Source: CAWAQA01 sp963784065
GTDB lineage: Bacteria; Acidobacteriota; Vicinamibacteria; Vicinamibacterales; UBA2999
Direction: 5' to 3'
Length of the DNA: 64,000 nt
NCBI GenBank assembly: GCA_963784065.1
Contig: CAWAQA010000003.1
Span: 1,054,001 to 1,118,000, forward strand
A model generated the notes under the pieces. The model made no database searches. It worked only from the letters and a program-made list of their open reading frames with translations, and was not told the DNA's origin. The position numbers and the translations under genes were made by a program. Below, piece by piece: positions 37,118 through 47,289 of the stretch (position 1 is the first letter of the stretch; each line of letters begins with the position of its first letter).

Positions 37118-37768
37118 TCATGACGGGCCGGCTAGTACCTCGCGGAACGTCAGGTTGAACCGCCCCTCCAGGCCGAGGGCCGCCGGCCCTGTCTCTGGCA
37201 GGATCCGCGTGACGCCGTGATACCGGAGCCGGGCGTCACCGCCGAAGACGAAGGCGTCGCCAGACTCGAGCAGGAACACTTCGACCGGATCGCGACGGCG
37301 AAGGCCGCCGAACAGGAAGCGGGCCGTGTCGCCAAGCGAGAGGGACACGACCGGCAACCCCGCTTCGAGCCCCGACGCGCTCTCGTCCTTGTCCTGGTGA
37401 AGTCCCATGCGGCCGTCGGGACCGTACCAATTGATCAAGCAGATGTCCGGCTTGAACGCGAACCCCGCATCCGCCGCGATCAACGACGCCAGCGCCACCC
37501 ACTCCGCCGGCACCGGCGGCACGGGCGCGTCATCGTAGTCGGCGCGCGTGGAGCCGTACTTGTACGTGAGCGGATTCCAATGACGGCCAAGGCAGGTCAT
37601 CCGTACATGCATCTTGCCGCCGCCGCGCACGGTCGGCACGTAGCCGCCGGCCGGTCCGTCCATGATCGCGCGGCAACGCGCGACGAGACCCTGCTGCTGC
37701 TCGAGCGACAGCCACTGCTTCAGCCAGACCGCGCCCGGCGCGACACTCGCCAGTGCCTCAGGTTGCAA
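37118..37768 (-). CDS. alkB: AlkB-family 2-oxoglutarate/Fe(II)-dependent dioxygenase
   Basis: The 216-residue protein has the Fe(II) ligands His124 and Asp126 in GLHQDKDE and His184 in RYHGV, and the 2-oxoglutarate-binding arginines Arg203 and Arg209 in RFNLTFR. The nucleotide-recognition loop MTCLGRHWNPLTYKYG is also typical of AlkB. AlkB repairs N1-methyladenine and N3-methylcytosine by oxidative demethylation. Its start overlaps the end of the VOC gene by 11 bases, so it is the last gene of a four-gene transcript from the DinB gene. Confidence 0.9.
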   Translation of the reverse strand: MQPEALASVAPGAVWLKQWLSLEQQQGLVARCRAIMDGPAGGYVPTVRGGGKMHVRMTCLGRHWNPLTYKYGSTRADYDDAPVPPVPAEWVALASLIAADAGFAFKPDICLINWYGPDGRMGLHQDKDESASGLEAGLPVVSLSLGDTARFLFGGLRRRDPVEVFLLESGDAFVFGGDARLRYHGVTRILPETGPAALGLEGRFNLTFREVLAGPS

Positions 37769-38133
37769 GGGAAATGGCCACCGGATGGCGCGGTTCGTAC
37801 AGCATGACCTCGACGCCGCCCGGCAGCACCATCATGACGGTGATGCCGTAGCCTTCGTCCTCGGGCTCGCCTCTCACCTCGATGCCTTTCGCACGCAGAT
37901 CGCGGACGGTGGCGTGGATGTCGTCGCACATGAGGCTGAGTTGATGGCGCACGCCGGAGTCGTAGGTCGGGCCTTCCGCCGGGTGCACGCCGAGCTCGGC
38001 CGGCGGCAGCGCGAAGATCAGCCACCCGTCGCCGGCATCGACGTGCTTCCACCCGAGTCACGTCGCGCAGTGTGGCCCGCAGCGCCTCCGGCTCGGGCGT
38101 GTACAGGAGCACGTGAGCTCCGACGATCGCCAT
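37758..38133 (-). CDS. VOC (glyoxalase/bleomycin-resistance) family protein, one frameshift
   Basis: MAIVGAHVLLYTPEPEALRATLRDV is followed, after removal of one base near 38059, by LGWKHVDAGDGWLIFALPPAELGVHPAEG and HQLSLMCDDIHATVRDLRAKGIEVRGEPEDEGYGITVMMVLPGGVEVMLYEPRH. This is a complete 125-residue VOC protein with two beta-alpha-beta-beta-beta units. DVLGWKHVD at the junction is the usual sequence, which supports the correction. VOC proteins bind a metal and act as lyases, dioxygenases or resistance proteins; the substrate is unknown. It starts two bases after the isochorismatase gene ends. Confidence 0.78.
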
Positions 38134-38135
38134 GT

Positions 38136-38781
38136 TCACCCTCCTCGGAGGCCGGCTCCCGTCGGAGCCGGCGAGAGCAGCCGATCCAGGTCGAGCGATT
38201 CGGACGGACGGATGTCCGCCTTGAGCACTCTGTTGCATCTGCTCCAGCGCGTGCGTGTTCTCCTCTTCGCTGTTCGACGCCACGCAGTCACGCGGCACGA
38301 CGAGATGGTAGTCGCGCATGTAGGCGTCGTTGGCGCTGAAGAGCACGCAGATGTTGCCCGCGATGCCGGTCACGATGACCGTGGCGGTGCCGAGGTACTT
38401 CAACAGCACGTCGAGCGTCGTCGCGTAGAAGGCGGAGTGTTTCGGCTTCAGCACGAAATAGTCGTCGTCGTCCGGCTGCAGGATCCGCGCGATCGGCTCG
38501 CCGCGCACGCCGTCGTCGAGGCAATGCCGGACGACCAGCCTGAAGTCCGACTGCCATCGGCCGAAGTTGTCGTTGGCATAGATGGCGGGAATGCCCGCCC
38601 GCTTCGCCCGCCGCTTGAGGGCGGCGATGCGGTTCGCCATCGGCAGCGCGTACTCGAGGAGCGCGTCGGCGCCGTCGAACTCCAGGTCGTTGATCACATC
38701 GATCAGCAGCAGCGCCACTGGCGACGTCTCGGGGACGGAGCCGTGCAGATCGCGATTCCTCTCCGGCACGGGGTGTGTCAT
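38136..38781 (-). CDS. Isochorismatase-like cysteine hydrolase, one frameshift near the end
   Basis: VALLLIDVINDLEFDGADALLEYALPMANRIAALKRRAKRAGIPAIYANDNFGRW carries the catalytic Asp. TATVIVTGIAGNICVLFSANDAYMRDYHLVVPRDCVAS carries the nucleophilic Cys with its cis-peptide glycine-isoleucine turn. After QMQQ the frame shifts by one extra base near 38230 and the corrected tail reads VLKADIRPSESLDLDRLL, ending in TGA at 38136-38138. The corrected length of about 214 residues fits the family (nicotinamidase/isochorismatase). The start overlaps the DinB stop by four bases (ATGA). Confidence 0.8.
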
Positions 38782-39263
38782 GCGGCCGGCCAGATGCCGA
38801 GCAGGCGGCGCACGAGGACGATCTGGCCCACGTGATACGAGGTGTGATCCGCGACGAGCATCACCTCGCGCAGATACGTCTGCCCGGTGCCGTGCGGGAT
38901 TTTCGCCGCGAGATCGATCGCGGGATCGCGGACCAGCTGCTTGAGGGCGTCGCGGTCGCGGACGTACGAGGCCACGCTCTCATCCCAGGCGGCCTCCGAC
39001 GGCGGCGCAGGATAGGACGGCCAATAGTCATCCGGCCACTTCTTCTCCCGGTAAGCCGGGTTCAGGCAGAAATCCAGGATGTCGTTCTGCGCCATCCTGA
39101 TGTGCTCGATGAGCTGCCAAAGCGAATACGGGAGCCCGGGCGGCGCAACGCCGCGATGCGCCGGCCCGATGCCGTCAACGGCTGCGTCGAACTCGACGTG
39201 CGCCTCGCGCCAGTCGAGCAGTCGCACGAGGTAGTCGCGAACACTCTCGTCAGTGGATGCCAC
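38778..39263 (-). CDS. DinB-family protein
   Basis: The 161-residue four-helix-bundle protein contains YSLWQLIEHIRMAQNDILDF and LREVMLVADHTSYHVGQIVLVRRLLGIW. Together these supply the three histidines (HI, DH, YHVGQ) of the DinB metal site. DinB proteins include mycothiol/bacillithiol-dependent transferases and many uncharacterised members. It heads a compact run with the isochorismatase, VOC and AlkB genes, all overlapping or within two bases, suggesting one stress-related transcript. Confidence 0.88.
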   Translation of the reverse strand: MASTDESVRDYLVRLLDWREAHVEFDAAVDGIGPAHRGVAPPGLPYSLWQLIEHIRMAQNDILDFCLNPAYREKKWPDDYWPSYPAPPSEAAWDESVASYVRDRDALKQLVRDPAIDLAAKIPHGTGQTYLREVMLVADHTSYHVGQIVLVRRLLGIWPAA

Positions 39264-39400
39264 ACGAGGAAGTTACCACGCCGAATACGCGGCAGGCCAC
39301 GGCCCGGCTAGCCGGCGCCGAGTCCGCGCGTCGGCCGCGACCGTCCCCGGCAGCACGACGATCGCCAGGACATGGCGCACCAGCGTTGACGGCGTCGCGG

Positions 39401-40685
39401 CTACCGGGTGTGCGCGTAGAGCCGCTGTTCGAACCCGCCGAGAACCTCGATCGCTCGCTCGTCGTAGAACGGCAGGACCTGCATCAGCACGATGACGCCG
39501 ATCTGCCGGCCGGGATCGACCCAGAAGTGCGTGTTGTTGATGCCCGCCCAGCTGTAGCTCCCCGGGCTTCGGTGATTCGGCGAGGACGCCGGCGCCGCGA
39601 GCTGGAAGCCAAGGCTCCACTTGTCCTCGCCCGCACCGAGCGGGTACGGCCTCGACCGGGTGGCGTCGGCGACCGGCTGCTGCTCGACCACGAGCCTGCC
39701 GATCTGGTTGCGCGTCAGTTCCTGCATCGCGCGGTCGGACAGCAGCCGCGTCGTGCCGTTCCGCCCCCTGTTCAGCAGCATCCGCAGGAAGGCGCTGTAG
39801 TCGAGGGCGGTCGAGTACAAGCCGCCATCACCGCGAACGGTAACGGGCAGCGCTTCGGGGTTCGCCTGCTCGACGAGCACACCGTTCGTCCGCTGGTGCA
39901 CCGTGACGACGCGGCCGTGTTTCTCGGGCGGGACGGCATACGACGTATCCCGCATGCCGAGCGGCTCGAAGATACGCGCTCGCAGGAACTCGTCAATCCC
40001 TTGTCCGCTGACCTTGGCGACGATGTCGCCCAGCACGCGCGTGCTCGCGCCGTAGCTCCACTTCTCGCCCGGGTCGTGCAGCAGCGGCAGCTCGGGCTCG
40101 AGCAGGCCCGTCTTCTTCTGCGCGAGCGCGATTGGCGGCTGCGACCATGCGTAGCCGATCCCGGAGGTGTGCGTCATGAGGTGGCGGATGGTGATCGGCT
40201 GGCTCGCCGGTCGTGTCTCGTAGGTGCCCGACGCTTCGTCGACGCGCGTGATGACCTCCTTCTTGCTGAAGGCGGGCAGATAGGCGTCAACGCGGTCTTC
40301 GAGCTTCAGCTTCCCTTCCTGGAGGAGCATCAGCGCCGCGACCGACGTCAGCGGCTTGGTCATCGACGCGATGCGGAAGATCGCGTCGCGCGGCATGTCC
40401 ACGTTGCGCGCGACGTTCAGCTTGCCGAAGGCCTCGTGATACAGGATGCCCGACGGGCCCACGACGAGCGCCACCATGCCCGGCACGTCGCCGCGCGACA
40501 CCGCGCGCCGCAGGAAGCCCGACAGCGCCGCCGAATCCTCTGGACGATATCGCCTCTACCGGAGTCGGAGCCGCCGGTGCGCCCGTGCCCTGGGCATGGA
40601 GCAGCGTCTTCAGCCCTCCGGGGCCTGACTGCAGGCTCCACGACAGCACGAGGCCCGCGGCGCACGACATCAATACGCGCTTCAT
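39401..40685 (-). CDS. Secreted class C beta-lactamase-like serine hydrolase, one frameshift
   Basis: A signal peptide (MKRVLMSCAAGLVLSWSLQ) is followed by PTPVEAISSRD. After one extra base near 40537, it continues with SGFLRRAVSRGDVPGMVALVVGPSGILYHEAFG and DAIFRIASMTKPLTSVAALML. SMTK is the SxxK nucleophile of the beta-lactamase/penicillin-binding fold, and KWSYGAS supplies the YxS motif. The rest is intact to YAHTR, and the total is about 427 residues. Such proteins are esterases, D-peptidases or lactamases; resistance cannot be inferred. The start overlaps the acetyltransferase stop (ATGA). Confidence 0.82.
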
Positions 40686-41131
40686 TGGGAGCTCCGTTCC
40701 AGCGTCTTGGCAAACCGGACGCCCTGGTCAGCGTAACCGAGGTGGCGATAGAAATCATACGCGGGCACGTGCGTCGGGCCGCTCGTCACCTCGAGACGGC
40801 CGAGGCCGCAATCGCGGAAGTGCGCCTCTGCCGCCCGCACCAGCTCGCGGCCGACGCCGGTGCCCTTCACCGACGGCCGGACAGCGATTCCGGTGATACG
40901 GCCCACGCTGGTCGGCCGATGCAGGACCGGCGTGGTGTGCAACGTCGCAAACCCGACCACCTCCCCGTTGCGCGTGGCGACGATGACCCGGCTGGTGGGG
41001 TCGACGGCATGCAGCTCGCGGAGGCGGGTCGCGATCGTCGCCGCATTCGCCGGATAGCCGAGCGCCTCCAGGAGCGGCGCCAGATCAGCCGCGTCGTCGG
41101 TCGTCGCGTCGCGGATGTCGATGGAGGGCAT
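40682..41131 (-). CDS. GNAT family N-acetyltransferase
   Basis: The 149-residue protein has DIRDATTDDAADLAPLLEALGYP at the N-terminus, the CoA-binding motif GIAVRPSVKGTGVGRELVRAAEAHF (about residues 85-109) and YDFYRHLGYADQGVRFAKTL at the end. These are characteristic of small GNAT enzymes acting on amines or antibiotics. It is coupled to the beta-lactamase-like gene by a four-base overlap and lies 24 bases from the divergent glycerol kinase start. Confidence 0.88.
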   Translation of the reverse strand: MPSIDIRDATTDDAADLAPLLEALGYPANAATIATRLRELHAVDPTSRVIVATRNGEVVGFATLHTTPVLHRPTSVGRITGIAVRPSVKGTGVGRELVRAAEAHFRDCGLGRLEVTSGPTHVPAYDFYRHLGYADQGVRFAKTLERSSQ

Positions 41132-41155
41132 GACCGTTCACCTTATCATTCACCC

Positions 41156-42659
41156 GTGGCACGTTACGTCGGAGCGCTCGATCAGGGGACGACGAGCACG
41201 CGTTTCATCGTATTCGACCACGCCGGCCGGGAAGTGGCGCGGCGGCAGCTCGAACACGCGCAGATCCTACCGCGGCCAGGCTGGGTCGAGCACGATCCCG
41301 TCGAGATCGCCGCGCGTGTGGACGAAGTGATGGCCGGCGCGCTGCGCACGGCGGGACTCACCGGCCGGGACCTCGTGGCGATCGGCATCACCAACCAGCG
41401 TGAAACGACCGTCGTCTGGGACCCGCACACCGGCCGGCCGTGGTGCAACGCGATCGTCTGGCAGGATACGCGCACCGATCGCCTCGTGGACTCGCTCGAG
41501 CCGCAGCGCACGCGGCTGTGCGAGCTGACGGGCCTTCCCCCGTCGACCTACTTTTCAGCGCTGAAACTGCGGTGGATCCTCGAGCACGTGGACGGCGTGC
41601 GCGCCGCGGCCGGGCGCGGCCACGCGGTGTTCGGCACCATCGACAGCTGGGTGATCTGGAATCTCACCGGCGGGGCCGGCGCGGGCCTGCACGTGACCGA
41701 CGTCACCAACGCGAGCCGGACACAACTGCTCAACCTGCGGACGCTCGACTGGGACGACGAGCTGCTTGGCCTCTTCGGGATCCCGCGGCGCATGCTCCCC
41801 GCAATCCGCGCGTCGTCCGATCCGTCGGGCTTCGGCACCACGTGTGCCGGTGGTTCCGCGGCCGCCGAAGTCCCGATCGCTGGAACGCTTGGCGATCAGC
41901 ACGCGGCGCTCGTGGGCCAGGTCTGCTTTGCCCCGGGCGAGGCGAAGAACACCTACGGGACCGGGAACTTCATGCTGCTCAACACGGGCGGCCAGATCGT
42001 GCCGTCGAAATCCGGCCTGCTGACCACGCTCGGGCTACGCCTTCACTGGCGCCGATCCCGTCTACGCGCTCGAAGGGTCGATCGCGGTCACCGGCGCCGC
42101 GGTGCAATGGCTGCGCGATCAGCTGGAGATCATCCGGTCGGCCGGCGAGATCGAGGCGCTGGCGTCGAGCGTCCCGGACAGCGGCGGCATCTACTTCGTC
42201 CCCGCCTTCTCGGGCCTGTTTGCACCCTACTGGCGGTCCGACGCGCGCGGCGCCATCGTGGGGCTGTCCCGGTTTCACACGAAGGCCCACCTGGCGCGCG
42301 CCACACTCGAGGCGATCTGTTTCCAGACGCGCGACGTGCTCGATGCGATGGTGCGCGACTCGGACGTGCGGCTCGAGGTGCTGAAGGTTGACGGCGGCGC
42401 CACCGTGAACGGCCTGTTGATGCAGCTCCAGGCCGACATCCTCGGTGTTCCCGTCGTGCGGCCGGTCATCACGGAGACCACGGCCCTCGGCGCGGCATAC
42501 GCCGCCGGTCTCGCCGTCGGATTCTGGCCGGACCTCGATGCCCTGAGGAAACAGTGGAGTGCCGACCGCGAATGGACGCCGCGCTGGAGCGCGGACCAGC
42601 GCGACGCGGCTTACAGCGGCTGGCGCAAGGCCATCGAGCGCTCCTTCGACTGGGTCTGA
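41156..42659 (+). CDS. glpK: Glycerol kinase, one frameshift
   Basis: From GTG 41156 (VARYVGALDQGTTSTRFIVFD) the FGGY-family signature blocks follow: GITNQRETTVVWDPHTGRPWCNAIVWQDTRT, GTIDSWVIWNLTGG, AGTLGDQHAALVGQ and AKNTYGTGNFMLLNTG. After one extra base near 42033 the frame continues YAFTGADPVYALEGSIAVTGAAVQWLRDQL, APYWRSDARGAIVGLSRF and KVDGGATVNGLLMQLQADI. Removal of one base gives about 500 residues, the normal GlpK length. It phosphorylates glycerol to glycerol 3-phosphate with ATP. No glycerol facilitator or GlpD is adjacent. Confidence 0.9.
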
Positions 42660-42680
42660 CGATGATTCAATCGATCGTAG

Positions 42681-42734
42681 GGGCCGGCTTCAGCCGGCCC
42701 GCCCTTGCTCGTGGCTTCCGCCTTCAGGCGGAAG
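42681..42734. repeat. Two palindromic repeats between glpK and the metallopeptidase gene
   Basis: GGGCCGGCTTCAGCCGGCCC at 42681-42700 and CTTCCGCCTTCAGGCGGAAG at 42715-42734 lie in the 95-base gap between these convergent genes. They could act as a bidirectional transcription end, though no T-tract is present. Confidence 0.88.
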
Positions 42735-42754
42735 GATCACAACGGGCCCGACCC

Positions 42755-43822
42755 TTACGATCCGGTGACGAGCGCCGACTCCAGTTTCGCGTCGTGCTTC
42801 GCCTGCCGTGACGTGACCTCGTGAACGAAGCGCAGCTTCGCGATCGTCGGCGCCGACAGCACGAACGGATACGCGTCGGGCTGCCCGAGGCCGCGATTGA
42901 GGTTGTTCAGCATGTACGTCAGCGGGAACCAGCTTTCGAGCAGGCGATCGAATTTTCCGTCCGGCGTCCCCGCTGACGCCGGCACACGCCGCAGCGACGG
43001 CTCGTCCGAGCGCGACGGACGCAGCGACACGCCGCACGACGCCGCCATCTCCAGCGTGTCCGTCATGTGGAGGTAGTGCGCCCACGTCTCGGCCCAGTCC
43101 TCCCACGGGTGGGCACTCGCATACGACGTCACGAAGCGCTCCTGCCAGTCCGCCGGAGGGCCGTCGTCATAGTGCCGCTTCAACGCCGCGGCGTAATCTT
43201 CCCGTTCGTCGCCGAAGAGCTCCCTCGATCGGGCGAGGGCATCGCCCGTGCGCTCCACCAGCAGCGTCCAGTAGTAATGCCCGATCTCGTGGCGGATGTG
43301 TCCGAGCAGCGTGCGGTAAGGCTCCCCCATCGCGTGACGCCGCCGCTCGCGCTCGGCGTCGTCCGCTTCAGCGATGTTGACGGTGATGGTGCCGTCTGCA
43401 TGGCCGGTGAGCACCGGTTGACCGCCAGGCATGTCCGCCATGAACCGGAACACCAGGGCGTCGGCGCCGTGCTCGTCGCTGCCGGCGACCGGGAGCTCCA
43501 GGTTCAGCAACGTATAGAGCACCCGCCGCTTGGCGACCTCGAGGCGATACCAGGCGGCCTTGTGGCCCTCGACGGCCAGGTCGGGAATCACGCGCGTGAG
43601 GCGGCACGACTGGCACAGCGGATTCGGGTCGTCCGGAGGAATGGCCCAGTTGCAGACATTCATTTCCTCGTAGTTCCGGCACAACCTGTAGGTCGCGTTC
43701 TTGTCGAGCGACCCCATGTCCATCTGGTCGGGCAGGAATCCAAGCCGATGCGCGCACTGCACGCACGTGGTGTTCTCGAAGAAAACGAGATGGTCGCAGT
43801 TGTCGCAATGAAAGACTTTCAT
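42755..43822 (-). CDS. Putative zinc-binding metallopeptidase with N-terminal zinc ribbons
   Basis: The 355-residue protein begins with a double zinc ribbon (CDNCDHLVFFENTTCVQCAHRLGF, and NPLCQSCRLTRVIPDL). The peptidase core has RHEIGHYYW (HExxH at residues 178-182) and a downstream WAETWAHYLHMTDTL. This is the family commonly found beside transglutaminase, circularly permuted ATP-grasp and alpha-E genes, as it is here in divergent orientation. In that setting it is predicted to cleave or mature the peptide product; the substrate is unproven. Confidence 0.85.
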   Translation of the reverse strand: MKVFHCDNCDHLVFFENTTCVQCAHRLGFLPDQMDMGSLDKNATYRLCRNYEEMNVCNWAIPPDDPNPLCQSCRLTRVIPDLAVEGHKAAWYRLEVAKRRVLYTLLNLELPVAGSDEHGADALVFRFMADMPGGQPVLTGHADGTITVNIAEADDAERERRRHAMGEPYRTLLGHIRHEIGHYYWTLLVERTGDALARSRELFGDEREDYAAALKRHYDDGPPADWQERFVTSYASAHPWEDWAETWAHYLHMTDTLEMAASCGVSLRPSRSDEPSLRRVPASAGTPDGKFDRLLESWFPLTYMLNNLNRGLGQPDAYPFVLSAPTIAKLRFVHEVTSRQAKHDAKLESALVTGS

Positions 43823-43875
43823 CTCACAGCGACAAAAGTGTCGGGACGGCGCCGCGCAGCGCGGCTAGCATATGC

Positions 43876-46800
43876 ATGGTGTCGATTCACGTTGCCCTCA
43901 CGCACGTTACTCATTATCACTACGACCGGCTCGTCGGGCTCTCGCCGCAGCTCGTTCGGCTGCGGCCCGCGCCGCACTGCCGGACGCCGATCCGGTCGTA
44001 TGCCCTGCGCATCGAGCCTGCAAAGCACTTCATCAACTGGCAGCAGGATCCGCAGAGCAACTATGTGGCCAGGCTCACGTTCCCCGAGCGGGTCCGCGAG
44101 TTCCGCATCGAGGTCGACCTCGTGGCCGAGATGTCGGTCTACGACCCGTTCGACTTCTTCCTGGAACCTCACGCCGAGCACGTCCCGTTCGAATACGCCG
44201 AGTGGCAGCGGCGGGAACTCCAACCGTTCCTCCACCAGGAGCCGCTGACGCCGAAGTTCGCGGAGTACCTCGCGTCGATTCCGCGGAACCGGCAACGGAC
44301 GGTGGATTTCCTCGTCGACCTCAATCGCACGCCTGCGCGACCACATTCGCTACGTGATCCGCATGGACCCGGGGGTGCAAACCAAGGAACAGACGCTTGC
44401 CCTCGGCTCCGGTTCCTGCCGCGATTCCACGTGGCTGCTCGTGCAGCTTCTGCGCCACCTTGGCTACGCGGCCCGTTTCGTATCCGGTTATCTCATCCAA
44501 CTGGTACCCGACACCACACCGCTCGAAGGTCCGCTCGGGCCCGCTCAGGACTTCACCGACCTGCACGCCTGGTGCGAGGTCTACCTGCCGGGCGGCGGGT
44601 GGATCGGCCTCGACCCGACGTCCGGACTGTTTGCCGGCGAAGGACACATCCCTTTGTCGTGCACACCGGAGCCGGGCAGTGCGGCGCCGGTGACCGGCGC
44701 GGTGGACGAATGCGAGGTGACGTTCGACCATCGCATGCACGTCCAGCGGCTGTACGAGTCACCGCGGGTGACCAAGCCGTACACCGACTCGCAATGGTCG
44801 TCGATTGTCGCGATGGGGCGCCGCGTCGACCAGGAGCTCCGCCGGCTCGACGTCCGATTGACGATGGGCGGAGAACCGACGTTCGTGTCGGTGGACGACC
44901 GGGACGGCGCCGAGTGGACGATGTCGGCGCTCGGTCCGACCAAGCGCGGACTCGCCGCCGAGCTGCTCTGGCGGCTGCGTCGTCACTATGCCACCTCCGG
45001 TTTCGTGCACTTCGGCCAGGGCAAGTGGTATCCCGGCGAGCAGTTGCCGCGGTGGGCGCTCGGCTGCTACTGGCGCCGCGATGGCGAGCCGGCATGGCGG
45101 GACGCGTCGCTCTTCGCGGACGAGCGGCGGAACTATGGCTTCGGGCGCCGCGGAGGCGGAGCGCTTCCTGCGCGCCGTCGCCGCCCGCCTCAACGTGCCG
45201 GACACGCACGTCCAACCCGGCTTCGAGGACACGTGGTACCACCTCTGGCGTGAGCGCCGCTTGCCTGTGAACGTCGATCCGTTCGATGCCCGCCTCGACG
45301 ACGAGCTCGAGCGTGAGCGGCTGCGCAAGATATTCACGCAGGGTCTCGATGCGGCGGTCGGCTACGCGCTGCCGCTGGCCGCGAGCGATCACGGCTGGCG
45401 GACGGGACCATGGCTCCTGCGCGACGGGCGCATGTACCTGTTCCCCGGCGACTCGGCAATGGGTTACCGCCTGCCTCTCGATTCGCTCCCATGGGTGACC
45501 GACGTCGACTATCCGTATCTGCGCGAGCTCGATCCGATGGTGGACCAGCCGCAGCTTCCCTCGTCCGCTCAGGCTCCGGTAACCGGTCGTCCGGGGGTCA
45601 GACCCCAATACGAGGAGACTCGGGCTGCGCCCGTACGCGGACAGTCGGCACGCGGCATCATACGCACCGCGCTCTGCACCGAAGCGCGCAACGGCGTTCT
45701 CTACGTGTTCATGCCGCCGGTCCCCGCGCTCGAGGATTACCTCGAGCTCGTCGCGAGCGTCGAGGCCACCGCCGCAGCGCTTGGCATGCCGATCCTGCTC
45801 GAAGGCTATCCGCCGCCGTCGGACCCCCGCCTCCGCGCGTTCCAAATCACACCCGATCCTGGCGTGCTCGAAGTCAACGTGCAGCCCGCGGCCTCCTGGG
45901 ACGAGCTCGTCGAGCAGACGACGACGTTGTACGAAGAAGCGCGGCAGACAAGGCTGACGCCCGAGAAGTTCATGAAGGACGGGCGGCACGTCGGCACCGG
46001 CGGCGGCAATCACTTCGTGCTCGGCGGCGCGACGCCGGCGGACAGCCCGTTCCTGCGCCGGCCCGATCTGCTGCGCAGTCTCGTCGGGTATTGGCACAAT
46101 CACCCGTCGTTGTCCTATCTGCTGTCTGGCCTGTTCCTCGGCCCCACGAGCCAGGCGCCGCGCGTGGACGAAGCACGCCACGACAGCGTCTACGAGCTCG
46201 AGATCGCCTTCGCGCAGATTCCAGAACGCGACCGCGCCGTCCCGCCGTGGCTCGTCGACCGCGTCTTCCGTCACCTGCTGGCGGACATGACCGGCAACAC
46301 GCACCGCGCCGAGTTCTGCATCGACAAGCTGTACTCGCCCGACTCCTCGTCCGGCCGCAAGGGACTGCTCGAGCTGCGGGCATTCGAGATGCCGCCGCAC
46401 GCGCGCATGAGCCTCGCCCAGCAACTGCTGCTGCGCGCGCTCGTGGCCCGCTTCTGGCGCGACCCTTACGAGGCGCGCCTCACGCGATGGGGCACCGAGC
46501 TGCACGACCGCTTCATGCTGCCCTTCTTCGTGCAACAGGACTTCGAAGACGTGCTCGAAGAGCTGTCCGGCGCCGGACTGCCGATCGAGACCGAATGGTT
46601 CGCGCCGCACTTTGCATTCCGCTTTCCGCTCTACGGCGACGTCGGCGACGCGCGGCATCCATCTCACGCTCCGGCAGGCGCTCGAGCCGTGGCACGTGCT
46701 CGGCGAGGAAGGTGCGGCGGGCACAACGGTGCGCTACGTGGATTCGTCGGTGGAACGGCTGCAGGTGATGGCGACGGGCCTGATACCGGACCGCCACGCC

Positions 46801-47169
46801 GTGACGTGCAACGGCTGGACGGTGCCGCTGCAGCCGACCGGACGGAACGGCGAGTACCTCGCGGGCGTCCGCTACCGCGCGTGGCAGCCGGCGGCGGCGC
46901 TGCATCCGACGATTCCGGTCCAGGCCCCGCTCACCTTCGACATCGTCGACACCTGGCTCGGCCGCTCGCTCGGCGGCTGCGAGTACCACGTGATGCACCC
47001 GGGCGGACGAAACTCCGATCAGTTCCCGGTGAACAGCCATGAAGCGGAGAGCCGGCGGCTCGCGCGTTTCTCGCGGCTCGGCCACACGCCGGGACGTATG
47101 ACGGTGAGCCCGGCCATTCGTTCCCGGGAGTTTCCGTATACGCTTGGACTTGAGAACTCTTCCGCCTGA
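43876..47169 (+). CDS. Transglutaminase-DUF2126 fusion protein, three frameshifts
   Basis: The N-terminus is a bacterial transglutaminase-like domain: VTHYHYDRLVGLSPQLVRLRPAPHCRTP, SGSCRDSTWLLV (Cys), DLHAWCEVYL (His) and WIGLDPTSGLF (Asp). DUF2126 follows: LTMGGEPTFVSVDDRDGAEW, WYPGEQLPRWALGCYW, NVQPAASWDELV, THRAEFCIDKLYSPDSSSGR and GGCEYHVMHPGGRNSDQFP. Extra bases near 44329, 45143 and 46644 break the frame; removing them gives about 1097 residues, the usual size. It is predicted to ligate or cleave amide bonds with the ATP-grasp protein downstream. A GGGGTCAGACCCC palindrome lies inside the coding region at 45594, and the stop is in a palindrome. Confidence 0.85.
45594..45606. repeat. GGGGTCAGACCCC palindrome inside the DUF2126 gene
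   Basis: The perfect 13-base palindrome, identical to the one at the lhr frame break, is read in frame as the residues GVRPQ within a linker (SSAQAPVTGRPGVRPQYEETRAAP) between two conserved DUF2126 segments. Confidence 0.85.
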
Positions 47170-47178
47170 AGGCGGAAG
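47159..47178. repeat. Palindrome supplying the DUF2126 stop codon
   Basis: CTTCCGCCTGAAGGCGGAAG spans the 3' end of the transglutaminase-DUF2126 gene, and its central TGA (47167-47169) is the stop. The remaining gap to 47289 contains looser GGAAGCCAC half-sites and nothing else recognisable. Confidence 0.9.
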
Positions 47179-47289
47179 CCACGAGAAGGCTGGTGGAGGT
47201 CGAAGCCACGGGAAGAGTAACGAAGACGGAAGCCACATCGCAGACCAGCAGGTCGGCAGCACCCGCTGGACGAGCAACCCGTAGCCACG

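Noticed and set aside
39401..40685. Antibiotic-resistance beta-lactamase call
   Set aside because: The SxxK and YxS motifs fit the whole serine-hydrolase fold, which includes esterases and peptidases; nothing points specifically to lactam hydrolysis.
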